From Promethearchaeota archaeon (GTDB lineage Archaea > Asgardarchaeota > Lokiarchaeia > Sigynarchaeales > SOKP01): DNA of 14,039 nt. Positions 12,671 through 14,039 of the stretch are shown here, piece by piece. Position 1 is the first letter of the stretch. Each line of letters begins with the position of its first letter. The position numbers were made by a program, and so were the translations under genes. Under the pieces are notes generated by a model. It saw only the letters and a list, made by a program, of their open reading frames with translations, was not told where the DNA came from and searched no databases. The stretch is from assembly GCA_030620005.1 (NCBI GenBank), contig JAUXAJ010000115.1:1-14039 (forward strand), written 5' to 3'.

Positions 12671-14039
12671 ATGGATACATTGGACAAAAAGGCCGTACCT
12701 AGACCAGAATATCCAAGACCTCAATTAGTTAGAGAGGATAACTGGATAAATTTAAACGGGGAATGGGATTTTGCGTTTGACGATAATAGTATAGGACTAA
12801 AAGAAAGATGGTATAAAAAAGAACAAGAAAATAAATTTGATAAAAAAATTGTTGTTCCGTTTTGCTTTCAGAGCAAGTTGAGCGGAATAGGAGATACTTC
12901 CTTCCACGATATCGTTTGGTATCGAAGAGAATTTGATTCGCCTGATTATTTCAAAAATAGAAGAGTTTTACTACATTTTGGGGCCGTAGATTATTCTTGC
13001 ACGGTTTATTTAAACGGGGAATTTGCAGGAACTCACGAAGGTGGATATATAGGATTTAGTTTGGATGTTTCTGATTTTATTAGTAAAAATAATGTTCTCG
13101 TGGTAAGAGTAATGGATCCAAGCACGGACGTTGAAATTCCTAGAGGAAAACAATACTGGTGGGAAAAAATTGCTTCAATATTTTACGAACGAGTCACGGG
13201 GATCTGGCAGACGGTCTGGTTAGAAGCAGTTTCGCACGATTATAGTATAAACTGGTTAAAATTAACGCCAAATATCGATAAATCAAGGATTATCATTGAG
13301 TGTGAAGTCGATGGTGCCGGAGTAGGTTTTCCTGAGCTGTGTTTATCGTCGGAAATATTATTTGAGAACAATAAAATCAACGAAATAGACATAAACATGA
13401 ATTCTCTCGGAAATCCTAAATTAAAAAGAGATAAAAAATTATTTATAGAAAAAGGTTTTAGGATGGTTCATCCAAATCCTTATCGATTTAAATATAAAAT
13501 ATCAATTCCTGAAAATTCATTACATTTATGGGATGTAGAAAACCCCAACTTATATGATATAATAGTAAAGATATATAATGAAGCGTCGAAAGAAATTCAT
13601 GATGAGGTTAAGGCCTATTTCGGGATGAGGAAAATTTCTTTGTCAGAAAGCCCAAAAGAAGCTTCAGATTCTAGCGATATGGCAACCAATATAAAGAGTT
13701 TCAATCGACAAGTTCTATTGAATGATATACCAATCTATCAAAAACTATTTTTAGTACAAGGATATTGGCCAGAAGGTTTGTATACAGCTCCTTCAGATGA
13801 GGCAATAAAAAAGGATGTTCAATATATCAAGGATTTTGGATTTAATGGTCTAAGAACACATCAAAAAGTGTTTGATCCGAGGTTTTTATATTATTGCGAT
13901 AAATTGGGCGTGTTAGTTTGGGGAGAAATAGGCAATGCTTATGAGTTTTCTTCACGTTCTCAATTAAGGCTCATTAATGAATTCGCTGCTGAAATAGAAC
14001 GGGATTACAACCACCCTTCCATTATTGCCTGGACTGTTT
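12671..14039 (+). CDS. GH2 family glycosidase, N-terminal part (3' end outside window)
   Basis: Open from ATG 12671 to the window edge, giving 456 residues. N-terminal jelly-roll sugar-binding domain (about 15-190): NWINLNGEWDFAFDD (24-38), VWYRREF, LHFGAVDYSCTVYLNGEFAG (101-120), and RGKQYWWEK with TGIWQTVWLE (176-185). An immunoglobulin-like domain follows (about 195-330), ending AYFGMRKI. The TIM barrel then begins: LVQGYWPEGLYTAPSDEA (361-378), FGFNGLRTHQKVFDPRFLYY (389-408) and LGVLVWGEIGNAYE (412-425). The window stops at HPSIIAWTV, a few residues before the expected asparagine-glutamate acid/base motif; the nucleophile lies further on. Beta-galactosidase, beta-glucuronidase and beta-mannosidase all share this fold, so specificity is open. 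No signal peptide. It probably acts with the nearby GH20 and GH3 enzymes on imported glycans. Confidence 0.93.
   Translation, partial: MDTLDKKAVPRPEYPRPQLVREDNWINLNGEWDFAFDDNSIGLKERWYKKEQENKFDKKIVVPFCFQSKLSGIGDTSFHDIVWYRREFDSPDYFKNRRVLLHFGAVDYSCTVYLNGEFAGTHEGGYIGFSLDVSDFISKNNVLVVRVMDPSTDVEIPRGKQYWWEKIASIFYERVTGIWQTVWLEAVSHDYSINWLKLTPNIDKSRIIIECEVDGAGVGFPELCLSSEILFENNKINEIDINMNSLGNPKLKRDKKLFIEKGFRMVHPNPYRFKYKISIPENSLHLWDVENPNLYDIIVKIYNEASKEIHDEVKAYFGMRKISLSESPKEASDSSDMATNIKSFNRQVLLNDIPIYQKLFLVQGYWPEGLYTAPSDEAIKKDVQYIKDFGFNGLRTHQKVFDPRFLYYCDKLGVLVWGEIGNAYEFSSRSQLRLINEFAAEIERDYNHPSIIAWTV

Overview
The window looks like a piece of an anaerobic archaeal chromosome, and an Asgard (Lokiarchaeia-like) lineage is my best guess. 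That guess is inference. It rests on the AT-rich sequence, on the gene mix (acyl-CoA dehydrogenase, a non-pyrrolysine MttB-family methyltransferase, multi-cysteine ferredoxin-like proteins, many glycosidases), and on promoters. Several ATG-start genes have a TATA-like A/T box centred about 22-26 bases before the start codon, which is the archaeal leaderless arrangement. A strictly anaerobic bacterium is not excluded. I see no tRNA, rRNA, CRISPR array or mobile element.

Layout. 1-717 (+) is the C-terminal part of an acyl-CoA dehydrogenase cut by the window edge. It is followed by a short start-less open stretch (754-948) that resembles a decayed piece of a second enzyme of this type. 989-1951 and 1964-3481 (+) form a tight pair: an atypical kinase-fold protein, then an MttB-family methyltransferase that starts at TTG only 12 bases later and in the same frame. 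3519-8943 (+) is the centre of the window: two close paralogues of a GH20 beta-N-acetylhexosaminidase, with two different Fe-S proteins between them. These carry a cysteine-rich CxCCxCCC motif plus two [4Fe-4S] motifs each. 9050-11167 (-) is a three-domain GH3 beta-glycosidase convergent with the GH20 block. Divergent from it, 11423-12541 (+) is a class I/II aminotransferase, followed by a GH2 glycosidase (12671 to the window end) that is cut just before its expected acid/base motif.

How it fits together. Four glycosidases of three families (GH20 twice, GH3, GH2) lie within about 10.5 kb and none has a signal peptide. The cell therefore probably takes up or makes oligosaccharides containing GlcNAc/GalNAc and other beta-linked sugars and trims them in the cytoplasm. 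No transporter or regulator is visible here. The Fe-S proteins, the orphan methyltransferase and the acyl-CoA dehydrogenase belong to anaerobic redox and one-carbon metabolism. Whether the Fe-S pair works with the glycosidases or is only a neighbour cannot be decided from sequence.

Most worth a second look: the GH20 / Fe-S / Fe-S / GH20 sandwich with a 53-of-54-base identical patch between the two GH20 genes; the kinase-methyltransferase pair; the acyl-CoA dehydrogenase with its catalytic Glu apparently at the isovaleryl/long-chain position; and the apparent split between leaderless ATG genes and Shine-Dalgarno-led TTG/GTG genes.
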